From the NCBI GenBank assembly GCA_035289745.1, contig DATDWF010000016.1, positions 1-23,226 on the forward strand: a stretch of DNA of 23,226 bases. Reading direction: 5' to 3'. This DNA is from JAUYQE01 sp035289745. Lineage in GTDB: Archaea > Nanobdellota > Nanobdellia > Woesearchaeales > GW2011-AR9. The stretch's first letter is position 1; each line of letters starts with the position of its first letter. The notes under the pieces were generated by a model. The model ran no database searches. It was given only the letters and a program-made list of their open reading frames with translations, and had not been told where the DNA came from. Made by a program: the position numbers and the translations under genes. This document shows positions 6,125 to 11,312 of the stretch, piece after piece.

Positions 6125-6197
6125 AGTCGAACCCGAACCTGACCCTTTCTGGTAATGGAAAAGCCAAGGGTCTATTCTACCATTAGACTACGGGCCC
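6112..6197 (-). tRNA. tRNA-Ala (anticodon GGC) with one intron
   Basis: The acceptor GGGCCCG pairs with CGGGTCC and contains G3.U70, consistent with alanine. The T-arm is TCGGG-TTCGACT-CCCGA, and the discriminator is A at 6112. The anticodon stem GACCC/GGGTC encloses 22 nt. A 15-nt intron (about 6147-6161) at 37/38 leaves anticodon GGC; central helix TTGG/CCAG, bulges CTT and AAA. The exact cut is uncertain by one base, giving loop TTGGCTA or TTGGCAA. The D-stem is poor (C12.A23). A TATA-like box at 6222-6230 lies about 29 nt upstream. Downstream comes the cassette at 6060 and then tRNA-Ala(CGC), so the two alanine tRNAs form a likely transcription unit. Confidence 0.82.
6147..6161 (-). other. 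tRNA-Ala(GGC) anticodon-loop intron (37/38, 15 nt)
   Basis: Central helix TTGG/CCAG with bulges CTT and AAA. The inner helix is almost absent, so this is a relaxed bulge-helix-loop form. Confidence 0.7.
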
Positions 6198-6221
6198 TTT
6201 GTAGAAAGAAAAGAGGGTTTC

Positions 6222-6230
6222 TTTAAAAAG
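6222..6230 (-). promoter_or_regulatory. TATA-like box of the tRNA-Ala pair
   Basis: CTTTTTAAA on the minus strand, about 29 nt before the first base of tRNA-Ala(GGC). Confidence 0.5.
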
Positions 6231-6275
6231 ATTGTTGGTCGCATTTTGGCTTAGTTAAACTGCATTTTTTTTCGT

Positions 6276-6384
6276 CGTGGTGGGCTACGCGAATGATATG
6301 AGCGTATGCCCGCCGAACTCGCCTATCCTCAGAAACGCTTTGCGTTTCTGGGATGTTACAAGCTTTGCTTGAAACAGATTGCTG
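6276..6384 (-). ncRNA. Possible stand-alone RNA with the 36-nt tRNA-intron hairpin
   Basis: The segment contains two hairpins and no credible ORF. One is CAGAAACG/CGTTTCTG enclosed by ATCC/GGAT. The other (6279-6314) is the same 36-nt element found in the T-loop introns of both tRNA-Pro genes. The palindromic TTTATAAA at 6403-6410 could start a minus-strand transcript near 6380. The element itself pairs slightly better when read on the plus strand (G.U instead of C.A), so the transcribed strand is uncertain; it could also be a REP-like DNA palindrome. The rest of 6198-6433 holds only promoters. Confidence 0.35.
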
Positions 6385-6402
6385 GCCTGCGAAAAGTTAA
6401 CC

Positions 6403-6410
6403 TTTATAAA
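6403..6410. promoter_or_regulatory. Palindromic TATA box, possibly bidirectional
   Basis: TTTATAAA is perfectly palindromic and lies 27 nt before ATG 6434 on plus. On minus it faces the hairpin-rich segment at 6276-6384. Confidence 0.5.
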
Positions 6411-6433
6411 AACTTCCGCCTTCCTTCTTAGCA

Positions 6434-6997
6434 ATGAAAGCGGTGATTAAGAAAGAAATTCTCTACGATCTGCAGCGGGCGGAAGACATTCTCCGCGTCC
6501 GGGAGCCGAAAGATTTTGAAGAGCTGAAAAAGCTCAGCGACCATGCGATCGAAGACGTGGCGTTGTATAAAGATGTGGACCTAATCACGATGACCGTCCT
6601 TATATATTCATTCTATAAAATCATTCAAGCCATTACCCCCAAAGAAGCGCTGATGATTGTCAGAGAGCTGCAGTTTGCACAGCAGGCGCTGCAGCAGGAT
6701 AATTATGGCCGATATAACAAAAGCATCCGCACGCTGTACGAGCAGGTAAAAAAGTGCCATGCTCGCGTGAAAGAGCATTTGCAGGATGTGATGCATGCCG
6801 CGCGGATCAAGAAAGGAACGACGCTCCTGCAGCGGGGGCTTTCTATCGGGCAGGCTGCCGGCTTGATGGGCTTGTCCAACTGGGATTTGCAGTCCTATGC
6901 AGCCCATACGACGGCTTTCGAGCCGCATACGGAAGCCATTCTTGCCCGAGTTCGCATGGGCACGGCATTAAAACTTTTTGGAGCGGGGAAAGCATGA
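6434..6997 (+). CDS. HTH-containing protein, probable antitoxin-like partner of a PIN protein
   Basis: The 187-aa, mostly helical protein has a helix-turn-helix-like segment near residues 134-160 (GLSIGQAAGLMGLSNWDL), similar to HTH units that select DNA sites in regulators and antitoxins. The N-terminal part is a predicted helical bundle without membrane segments. Its stop overlaps the start of the downstream PIN gene as ATGA (6994-6997), so translation is coupled. By analogy with toxin-antitoxin pairs it would bind and restrain the PIN protein and repress the operon. It is larger than usual VapB antitoxins, so a regulatory or RNA-processing pair is equally possible. A TATA box at 6403-6410 supports ATG 6434. 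Confidence 0.65.
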   Translation: MKAVIKKEILYDLQRAEDILRVREPKDFEELKKLSDHAIEDVALYKDVDLITMTVLIYSFYKIIQAITPKEALMIVRELQFAQQALQQDNYGRYNKSIRTLYEQVKKCHARVKEHLQDVMHAARIKKGTTLLQRGLSIGQAAGLMGLSNWDLQSYAAHTTAFEPHTEAILARVRMGTALKLFGAGKA

Positions 6998-7692
6998 ACC
7001 AAAAAGCACTTTTTTTTGATGCGGGACCGATAATTACTTTAGTCATGTCCCGCCTCATCTGGATTCTGCCGCATCTCAAGCAGCAGTTCGGCGGCGAGTT
7101 TTATATCACGCCGGCGGTGCATCGGGAACTTATCGAGCGGCCGCTTACGGTGCGGCGGTTTCAGTTTGAAGCTTTCCAGGTGAAAAAGCTGGTTCGTGAT
7201 GGGGTGCTGAGAATCTACGAGAACATTCCGCAGGGAAAAGTCACGCAGCTGGCCCGGCTGGCGAACAGCTCTTTTTCCATCCAGAACAAGACGATGGACG
7301 TCATTCAGTCCGGCGAGATGGAATCTGTGGTCGCTGCACTGCAGGAAGGGGCGCAGGCACTGGTGATTGATGAGAGAACCATTCGCTTGTTCATCGAAAG
7401 CCCTTTGGAGATGGAAAAGCTCTTGGAGATGCGCTTTCAGAAGAATGTCATTCCGAACCGGCAGCGCCTACAGGAGTTCAGCCGGCAACTGCAGGGGATC
7501 CCCATTATCCGTTCTATTGAACTGGTGGGGGCGGCATTTACTCTTGGTCTTCTTGATCCCTATATTCCGCCGGAGAAAAAAGGAAGGGAAGAATTGCTTA
7601 GCGCTGTCCTCTGGGCAACGAAGTATAATGGCTGTGCCGTCACCGATCATGAAGTCGGCGAGATGGAAGCGTTTCTGCTGCGGAAGAAGTGA
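6994..7692 (+). CDS. PIN-domain protein (putative ribonuclease, 232 aa)
   Basis: The start ATG 6994 overlaps the upstream stop. Acidic residues fit a PIN nuclease: Asp9 in FFDAGPIIT, Glu45 in AVHRELIE, the GEMES element around residues 107-111, Asp126 in VIDERT, and a late Asp in AVTDHEVGEM. The N-terminal half resembles DUF3368-like PIN proteins. An additional ~100-residue C-terminal region follows, longer than a typical 130-aa VapC. It probably cleaves RNA with Mg2+ or Mn2+ and is held by its upstream partner; the target is unknown. A longer in-frame reading from 6754 is rejected because it runs through the upstream gene. Confidence 0.72.
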   Translation: MNQKALFFDAGPIITLVMSRLIWILPHLKQQFGGEFYITPAVHRELIERPLTVRRFQFEAFQVKKLVRDGVLRIYENIPQGKVTQLARLANSSFSIQNKTMDVIQSGEMESVVAALQEGAQALVIDERTIRLFIESPLEMEKLLEMRFQKNVIPNRQRLQEFSRQLQGIPIIRSIELVGAAFTLGLLDPYIPPEKKGREELLSAVLWATKYNGCAVTDHEVGEMEAFLLRKK

Positions 7693-7754
7693 TGTTTTGC
7701 CCAACGCTTTGGCTTGCTGCGATTCTCTCCCTTTTCTTTTTCCAAAAAGAGAAT

Positions 7755-7764
7755 CTTTTTAAAT
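7755..7764 (+). promoter_or_regulatory. TATA-like box supporting start 7787
   Basis: CTTTTTAAAT is centred about 27 nt before ATG 7787. It overlaps the upstream ATG 7763, which is therefore unlikely to be the start. Confidence 0.55.
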
Positions 7765-7786
7765 GAGCTTTCTTTTGAGAGAAGCA

Positions 7787-8005
7787 ATGGGGAAAAAATG
7801 TATTGTCTGCGAGGCGGAAGCCACTTATAAGATTAAAAATACCTCTGATTTTTATTGTGAAGAGTGTGCTGAAGAGCATTTCGCAGACCTTACCCTGCTC
7901 GTAAAAGTCGAAGAGGAAGCCCAGCGCTTGCGGCAGGTGCTGAAAGAGAAAATTGCCGATCTGGAGAAAGACGTTGCGACATTAAAAAATGTACCAAACG
8001 ATTAA
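7787..8005 (+). CDS. Small zinc-finger/coiled-coil protein (72 aa)
   Basis: From ATG 7787 the protein begins MGKKCIVCEAEATYKI. The first CxxC and a second CEEC (FYCEECAEEHF) form a four-cysteine zinc site within the first 35 residues. A charged coiled-coil-like helix rich in Lys, Glu and Leu fills the rest. This layout recalls short B-box or zinc-ribbon adaptor proteins, but no named family was recognised. ATG 7763 would add eight residues but lies inside the TATA-like box, so the inner ATG is preferred. The end overlaps the start of the M50 protease gene by 17 nt, implying co-expression; a regulatory or substrate-binding role for the protease is possible. Confidence 0.65.
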   Translation: MGKKCIVCEAEATYKIKNTSDFYCEECAEEHFADLTLLVKVEEEAQRLRQVLKEKIADLEKDVATLKNVPND

Positions 8006-8609
8006 GCTGGGAAGCATTAAAACTTCTCGAACGGAACTGATTGACATTGCGAAAGCGTGGATTGCCATATCTTTGGCGTTTGCTTTTATCTTCTCGGGCA
8101 TTAGTCTGTTGGATGGCACGATAGGTAGAGTGGCAACGTTTAGTTTTGTTATAACTTTATTCATCTCTTTATTTACTGCCGGCATCGGTTTTCTGCTCCA
8201 CGAACTGGCACATAAATTTACAGCACAGCATTACGGCTGCACCGCAGAATTTCGAGCTTTTGATCAGATGCTTTATTTTGCGGTTGGGATGGCTGCAATC
8301 ATTGGGTTCCTATTCGCTGCACCGGGAGCAGTTATGATCGCCGGGCAAGTAACCAGAAAAGAAAACGGCGTCATCAGCGCAGCCGGGCCATTGACCAACT
8401 ATGCTTTGGCACTGGTATTTCTGGCGCTGGAGTTCTTGATGCCCGCCGGGAGAATCATCTGGTCTTCTGGATTAAGCATCAATATCTGGCTGGGCTTGTT
8501 TAACATGCTCCCCTTCTGGAATTTTGACGGCAAGAAAATCTGGAGCTGGAACCCTTTGATCTGGGGTGCGATGGTGGCTTGCGGTGTGCTGTTCATGGTG
8601 GTGTTCTAA
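7989..8609 (+). CDS. M50-family (site-2 protease-like) membrane metalloprotease
   Basis: The 206-aa polytopic protein carries HELAH at residues 71-75 (zinc ligands and catalytic Glu). A second motif near residues 172-181 (NMLPFWNFDG) supplies the Asp180 ligand, as in NxxPxxxxDG of M50 peptidases. About five hydrophobic segments place both motifs at or inside the membrane. Such proteases cut transmembrane helices in regulated intramembrane proteolysis. It lacks PDZ or CBS domains, like minimal archaeal members. ATG 7989 overlaps the upstream zinc-finger gene by 17 nt, indicating coupled translation; the substrate is unknown. Confidence 0.85.
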   Translation: MYQTIKLGSIKTSRTELIDIAKAWIAISLAFAFIFSGISLLDGTIGRVATFSFVITLFISLFTAGIGFLLHELAHKFTAQHYGCTAEFRAFDQMLYFAVGMAAIIGFLFAAPGAVMIAGQVTRKENGVISAAGPLTNYALALVFLALEFLMPAGRIIWSSGLSINIWLGLFNMLPFWNFDGKKIWSWNPLIWGAMVACGVLFMVVF

Positions 8610-8657
8610 ATAATTTCTCACTTTTTCTAACCGATTATAGACGACAAACAGCGATAT

Positions 8658-8667
8658 GTTTAAATAG
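8658..8667 (+). promoter_or_regulatory. TATA-like box of the 8707 gene
   Basis: GTTTAAATAG predicts a transcript start near 8685, leaving a short leader with a GAGGGTGA ribosome-binding site. Confidence 0.5.
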
Positions 8668-8706
8668 TTCATTTGTTTTCATTGTAAGCAGTTCTAAAAA
8701 AAGAGG

Positions 8707-8841
8707 GTGATTAAACTGAAGCAGTACGTGTTCCAAGAGGTGAAGAAGTTTAAGATACAGCGGTGCTGCAAAGGCTGCAGCAAGCGCATCCTCGTTGAGA
8801 ATGCCAACCGCTACTATTGCACGGATTGCCGTGGCTACTAG
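8707..8841 (+). CDS. Tiny zinc-ribbon protein (44 aa)
   Basis: A short ORF encodes about 44 residues, starting MIKLKQYVFQEVKKF. Cysteines at CCKGC and CTDC (about residues 20-24 and 38-41) form a four-Cys zinc ribbon, with basic residues around it. This resembles small zinc-ribbon proteins that bind ribosomes or nucleic acids. Start choice is open. GTG 8707 lies inside the Shine-Dalgarno-like GAGGGTGA (8703-8710), whereas CTG 8716 sits at the same spacing from it as ATG 2378 from its own site. If CTG is used the protein is 41 aa. There is a TATA-like box at 8658-8667 and no competing ORF. Confidence 0.55.
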   Translation: MIKLKQYVFQEVKKFKIQRCCKGCSKRILVENANRYYCTDCRGY

Positions 8842-8948
8842 TTTTTCTTTTTTATTTTATTTTTGCTCGCCTGCTTCTCTGTGCGTAATGCAGATATATC
8901 CTTAATTTTAGTTAACTTTATATATTTTCTATCTTTAGACGGAATATC

Positions 8949-9407
8949 TTGGAAACTATAACCCCAATATCAGCTTGTGATTTACTTATTTCTCAGTTTA
9001 GAACTATTGTAGAAGATGCACCTTCAGAAAAAGAGATTGATAGTTTGGAACCTTATCCAAAAAGTTTTCTTAGAAAGCTTCCCTTTCTTAAGTCCGGTTA
9101 TTCAGAAACAAGAGGTCGACCACAAGCAATTTGGGATTTGTGTGTTGCTGGCATTTATGAGTTTGAAAGAGATAAAATGGCAATACTCATGTCTTTAAAC
9201 GAATCTGGTTTTAAAAAAGAGGCAATAAAGATTAGGAGTTCTTTAGGGAATTATGGAATTAGTTTTCCTCCAGATTGTCCAAGCAGCTTAGGTGAAATGA
9301 AGGAACAGTTAAAAAGTAAAATTGAAAATTTTAAAGATAGAGCCAAGAGAGAGATAGCGATTTTACAAGCACTAAAGAAAAAATTTTTAACTGAAAAGCC
9401 CTTTTAA
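8949..9407 (+). CDS. Hypothetical protein (152 aa), AT-rich
   Basis: No family recognised. The protein is soluble and helical, with a basic RGRPQAIWDLCVAGIYEF segment near residues 55-72 and a Lys/Glu-rich, probably coiled, C-terminus. The start is TTG 8949: no in-frame ATG lies upstream, and a strong AT box (CTTTATATATTTT, 8916-8928) lies about 28 nt away, suggesting a leaderless transcript. Base and codon use are clearly more AT-rich than in neighbouring genes, like the Ulp1-like gene at 3147, suggesting transfer. The 3' end overlaps the convergent gene at 9387 by 21 bp. No mobile-element genes flank it. Confidence 0.6.
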   Translation: METITPISACDLLISQFRTIVEDAPSEKEIDSLEPYPKSFLRKLPFLKSGYSETRGRPQAIWDLCVAGIYEFERDKMAILMSLNESGFKKEAIKIRSSLGNYGISFPPDCPSSLGEMKEQLKSKIENFKDRAKREIAILQALKKKFLTEKPF

Positions 9408-10100
9408 GAAATTCCAGATCCGCGCAAAGAAGCCCACTTTTTCTTCCGACTGTTGTTCAGCGCTTTTCCCTACCAGCGGCTCGTCTGCTTCCGCCGGAAC
9501 TTCAGGAAGTGGCAGTGCTTCTTCTATGGCCTTCGGTTCTTCACCTGGAAGCGCTGCAGCAGGAGCTGCTTTTCCGATGACAAACTGCCCTACTGTCGGA
9601 GCCAGAGCTTGATAGTACACATAGCCACGATCAGTTTTCAGTAGCTCCGTCGCCAGCGGCTCACCTTCTAAGTAGAGGGTGACGTCTTTTGCCGCCAGCT
9701 TCAGTTCCTGCAGTCTCTTTTCCTCCAGTTTGAGCATTATGGTGAGCGGCCCGAACGCATCTGCCTGCGGAGAAGTTATCTGAAAACGATTATAGGCAAG
9801 CCCCGTAAAAGGCTCTCGGGTCAATGTCAAAGGCTCGATGATAATTTTTCCTTCTTTGATGATGCCCAGAGCAGTAAAATCCAGGCGGGACACACCTTCG
9901 ACGTCATTTACTCCAATGCTTAATGGCGTGCCTTCTTTCGCATAGGCAATATTCTGGATAGCGCTTCCCGTCACAATGGCGGGGCCAGAGCTGAGCAGGC
10001 TCATAACGACGACCGCACCAGAAACGAGGAACAGGATGCCTAAAATGAGCCAGAAAGACTTCGGCGTACACTCTTCTTTCCCTCTTTTTTTACTCGGCAT
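9387..10100 (-). CDS. Membrane-anchored PGF-pre-PGF-like surface protein
   Basis: The start at 10100 is preferred because AAATATATAAAT at 10123-10134 lies 28 nt upstream; an upstream ATG at 10151 lies before that box. The product (about 237 aa) has one N-terminal membrane helix (SFWLILGILFLVSGAVVVMSLL) after a basic segment. A beta-rich domain follows, ending in TDRGYVYYQALAPTVGQFVIG, which resembles the end of PGF-pre-PGF domains in archaeal surface proteins. Then come an acidic Pro/Glu-rich linker and an amphipathic C-terminus (FFARIWNFLKGLF). Probably displayed outside the cell and held by the N-terminal helix. Domain name is by resemblance only. Confidence 0.65.
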   Translation of the reverse strand: MPSKKRGKEECTPKSFWLILGILFLVSGAVVVMSLLSSGPAIVTGSAIQNIAYAKEGTPLSIGVNDVEGVSRLDFTALGIIKEGKIIIEPLTLTREPFTGLAYNRFQITSPQADAFGPLTIMLKLEEKRLQELKLAAKDVTLYLEGEPLATELLKTDRGYVYYQALAPTVGQFVIGKAAPAAALPGEEPKAIEEALPLPEVPAEADEPLVGKSAEQQSEEKVGFFARIWNFLKGLFS

Positions 10101-10122
10101 GAATGGAGAAAAGAAAGGGCTG

Positions 10123-10134
10123 AAATATATAAAT
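10123..10134. promoter_or_regulatory. Bidirectional TATA box
   Basis: AAATATATAAAT is 28 nt from ATG 10100 on minus and about 27-31 nt before the first paired base (10159) of the structured RNA on plus. It supports separate transcription of that RNA. Confidence 0.55.
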
Positions 10135-10154
10135 GTAATTGGCAGGTGCACGCA

Positions 10155-10300
10155 GTAAGTCTGCCCGCTAGGCCAAGAGGTGAGCCGAGCTGTGCCTTTG
10201 CTTGCACAAAAGGAGTTACCCGCTCTTCGAGTAGAAAGACTAATCTGCAGTGAGAAAGAACAGCGGGAGCGGGGCGAGGCTCACGGCCAGCGGGCAGACC
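10155..10300 (+). ncRNA. Structured RNA of unknown class, copy B
   Basis: An 11-bp perfect terminal stem pairs GTCTGCCCGCT (10159-10169) with AGCGGGCAGAC (10289-10299). It continues as GGCC (10171-10174)/GGCC (10285-10288), a one-sided AAGAG bulge (10175-10179), and GTGAGCC (10180-10186)/GGCTCAC (10278-10284). Inside are a hairpin TGTGC/GCACA (about 10191-10207) and a possible stem CCCGCT/AGCGGG. GGCC-AAGAG-G and GCGGGCAGAC are shared with copy A at 1-136, while the helix after the bulge has changed bases but still pairs. A TATA-like box at 10123-10134 fits its 5' end. A small GTTAG/CTAAC hairpin at 10304-10318 follows. The class was not recognised. Confidence 0.6.
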
Positions 10301-10348
10301 GGGTGTTAGATATACTAACGACTTGGAAAACAGGTGGGGCCGCTGGGA

Positions 10349-10378
10349 CTTTCACCAAGCAACCATTCGATTACTTGT
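10349..10378 (-). other. tRNA-Phe T-loop intron (59/60, 30 nt)
   Basis: Central helix TTCA/TGAA, left bulge AAA, right bulge AGT, inner helix CAAGTAA/TTGCTTG. Same position as in both tRNA-Pro genes, but without the 36-nt hairpin. Confidence 0.75.
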
Positions 10379-10410
10379 TTTGAACCCAGGACACCTACGT
10401 CTTCAGCGTA

Positions 10411-10430
10411 TTGAGCTCCCTGAGCAGGAT
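10411..10430 (-). other. tRNA-Phe intron at 27/28 (20 nt)
   Basis: Central helix GAGC/GCTC, bulges GCA and AAT cut after two bases, inner helix TCC/GGA. Removal creates a perfect CTACG/CGTAG anticodon stem. Confidence 0.78.
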
Positions 10431-10439
10431 GCGCTCTCC

Positions 10440-10461
10440 TAAGACGAAGGGTTGCCCTTCC
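10440..10461 (-). other. tRNA-Phe D-loop intron (22 nt)
   Basis: Central helix AGAC/GTCT, left bulge TGG, right bulge TAG, and a 6-bp inner hairpin GAAGGG/CCCTTC with a CAA loop. Confidence 0.78.
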
Positions 10462-10505
10462 CAGTCTGAGCTACGGCCCCAATGAAAAGCAAAAAGAAAG
10501 CGGTT

Positions 10506-10518
10506 CTTTATAATAATT
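10506..10518 (-). promoter_or_regulatory. TATA-like box of tRNA-Phe
   Basis: AATTATTATAAAG on the minus strand, about 30 nt before the first tRNA base at 10480. Confidence 0.55.
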
Positions 10519-10563
10519 GCGGTGAAGGGGGTGCTGCAGGTAGTAGGGGGTCAATAAGAGCGG

Positions 10564-10878
10564 TTACTTTTTCTCCCACCGGTCTGTATCCCGTGCATAA
10601 CACTTGTCCATAACCTCTTTCCAGGCGGCGTCCAAGTCAATCCCTTGCGAATTTGCTAAACAGCAGAGTGTAAAGATGACATCCGCGATCTCCTGCCCCA
10701 GTTCCCTCTTCTCTTCTGTGGGCTTCTTCGGCTTAGACCCGTAGAGATGATTCACTTCACGCGCCACTTCACCGCATTCTTCTGCAAGGCGGGCGATAAT
10801 CTCTAACGGCTGAAAATAGCCTATTTTGTATTGCCGAATCCATTCGTCAACTTGTTCCTGCAACCCTTTCAGCGACAT
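10564..10878 (-). CDS. MazG-like nucleotide pyrophosphohydrolase (104 aa)
   Basis: A small all-alpha NTP pyrophosphatase. The EExxE motif is seen at LAEECGEVAREV (Glu33, Glu34, Glu37) and the ExxD motif at GQEIADVIF (Glu63, Asp66); these residues bind Mg2+ in MazG/YpjD-type enzymes. They hydrolyse NTPs or dNTPs to NMP and pyrophosphate, often to clear damaged or non-canonical nucleotides. The length equals that of single-domain archaeal and phage MazG-like proteins. ATG 10878 is supported by CTTAATAAAC (10901-10910 on minus). It stands alone between tRNA-Phe and a divergent lipoprotein gene. The exact nucleotide substrate cannot be read from the sequence. Confidence 0.87.
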   Translation of the reverse strand: MSLKGLQEQVDEWIRQYKIGYFQPLEIIARLAEECGEVAREVNHLYGSKPKKPTEEKRELGQEIADVIFTLCCLANSQGIDLDAAWKEVMDKCYARDTDRWEKK

Positions 10879-10979
10879 GCTTGGGTATTCTCGTTGTAAA
10901 GTTTATTAAGTTTTTGCACCTAACCGTTTTTCTATCGAGAAAGGTTTAATAACTCTTTTTGCTTTCTCTTTGAGTATCT

Positions 10980-11237
10980 ATGAAAAATACTCTCTGTGCT
11001 TTGGTTTTGGGCCTGGCTATCAGTACGACTGCCGTGGGTTGTGCATCGAGCTATGAGAGAACTCTGAGGATCCCTCAAGAATGCGAACACGTTGTCTCTC
11101 TTGTGTATAGCGATGGCTGGAATTTAACCTGCCGCACTGCGGCGGGGGAAGAAGTCTTTTACCATCGGCTGCCCTCTGCGGATTTCTCTGCAAGTGACCG
11201 CGGGCATTGGATACGATATGAGTTGCAGAGAGAATAA
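10980..11237 (+). CDS. Small secreted lipoprotein (85 aa)
   Basis: A signal peptide starts MKNTLCALVLGLAIS and ends in the lipobox TAVGC, so Cys21 would be lipidated and the mature 65-residue domain anchored outside the membrane. The mature part has two further cysteines (Cys35 and Cys52 region) that could form a disulfide, and it is mostly strand-forming. No named domain was recognised. A TATA-like GTTTAATAA at 10944-10952 lies about 30 nt before ATG 10980. It diverges from the MazG-like gene and converges on the large GspF-like gene, with a 75-bp gap. The lipobox style is typical of bacteria-like lipoproteins, so acquisition from bacteria is possible. Confidence 0.65.
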   Translation: MKNTLCALVLGLAISTTAVGCASSYERTLRIPQECEHVVSLVYSDGWNLTCRTAAGEEVFYHRLPSADFSASDRGHWIRYELQRE

Positions 11238-11312
11238 GTATATCGACGATAAATACTATTTCTACGCTTGGTCGTTTTGCTCTGAAGTAGTCTTTCCTGC
11301 GCGTTATTCTTC

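Larger units (their letters stand above)
10335..10480 (-). tRNA. tRNA-Phe (anticodon GAA) with three introns
   Basis: The 146-nt precursor becomes a regular 74-nt tRNA-Phe after removing three introns. Acceptor GGGGCCG/CGGCCCC, D-stem GCTC/GAGC, anticodon arm CTACG-CTGAAGA-CGTAG, variable GTGTC, T-arm CTGGG-TTCAAAT-CCCAG, discriminator A. Intron 1 (10440-10461, 22 nt) is in the D-loop. Intron 2 (10411-10430, 20 nt) interrupts the anticodon stem after its first base (27/28). Intron 3 (10349-10378, 30 nt) is in the T-loop at 59/60. Each has a 4-bp central helix: AGAC/GTCT, GAGC/GCTC and TTCA/TGAA. Without splicing the anticodon arm cannot form, so standard searches may miss or misname it. Confidence 0.86.

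Noticed and set aside
6754..6993. N-terminal extension of the PIN gene from 6754
   Set aside because: It would lie in another frame across the HTH gene. The ATG at 6994 overlapping the stop is the natural coupled start.
10180..10383. 67-aa plus-strand ORF
   Set aside because: It covers the structured RNA and the 3' part of tRNA-Phe, so it is not coding.
10411..10440. Reading the unspliced tRNA-Phe region as an anticodon arm with CTC or GCT anticodon, or as a type II tRNA
   Set aside because: Stems were mismatched and position 33 was not T. Removing a 20-nt intron gives a perfect stem and a CTGAAGA loop.
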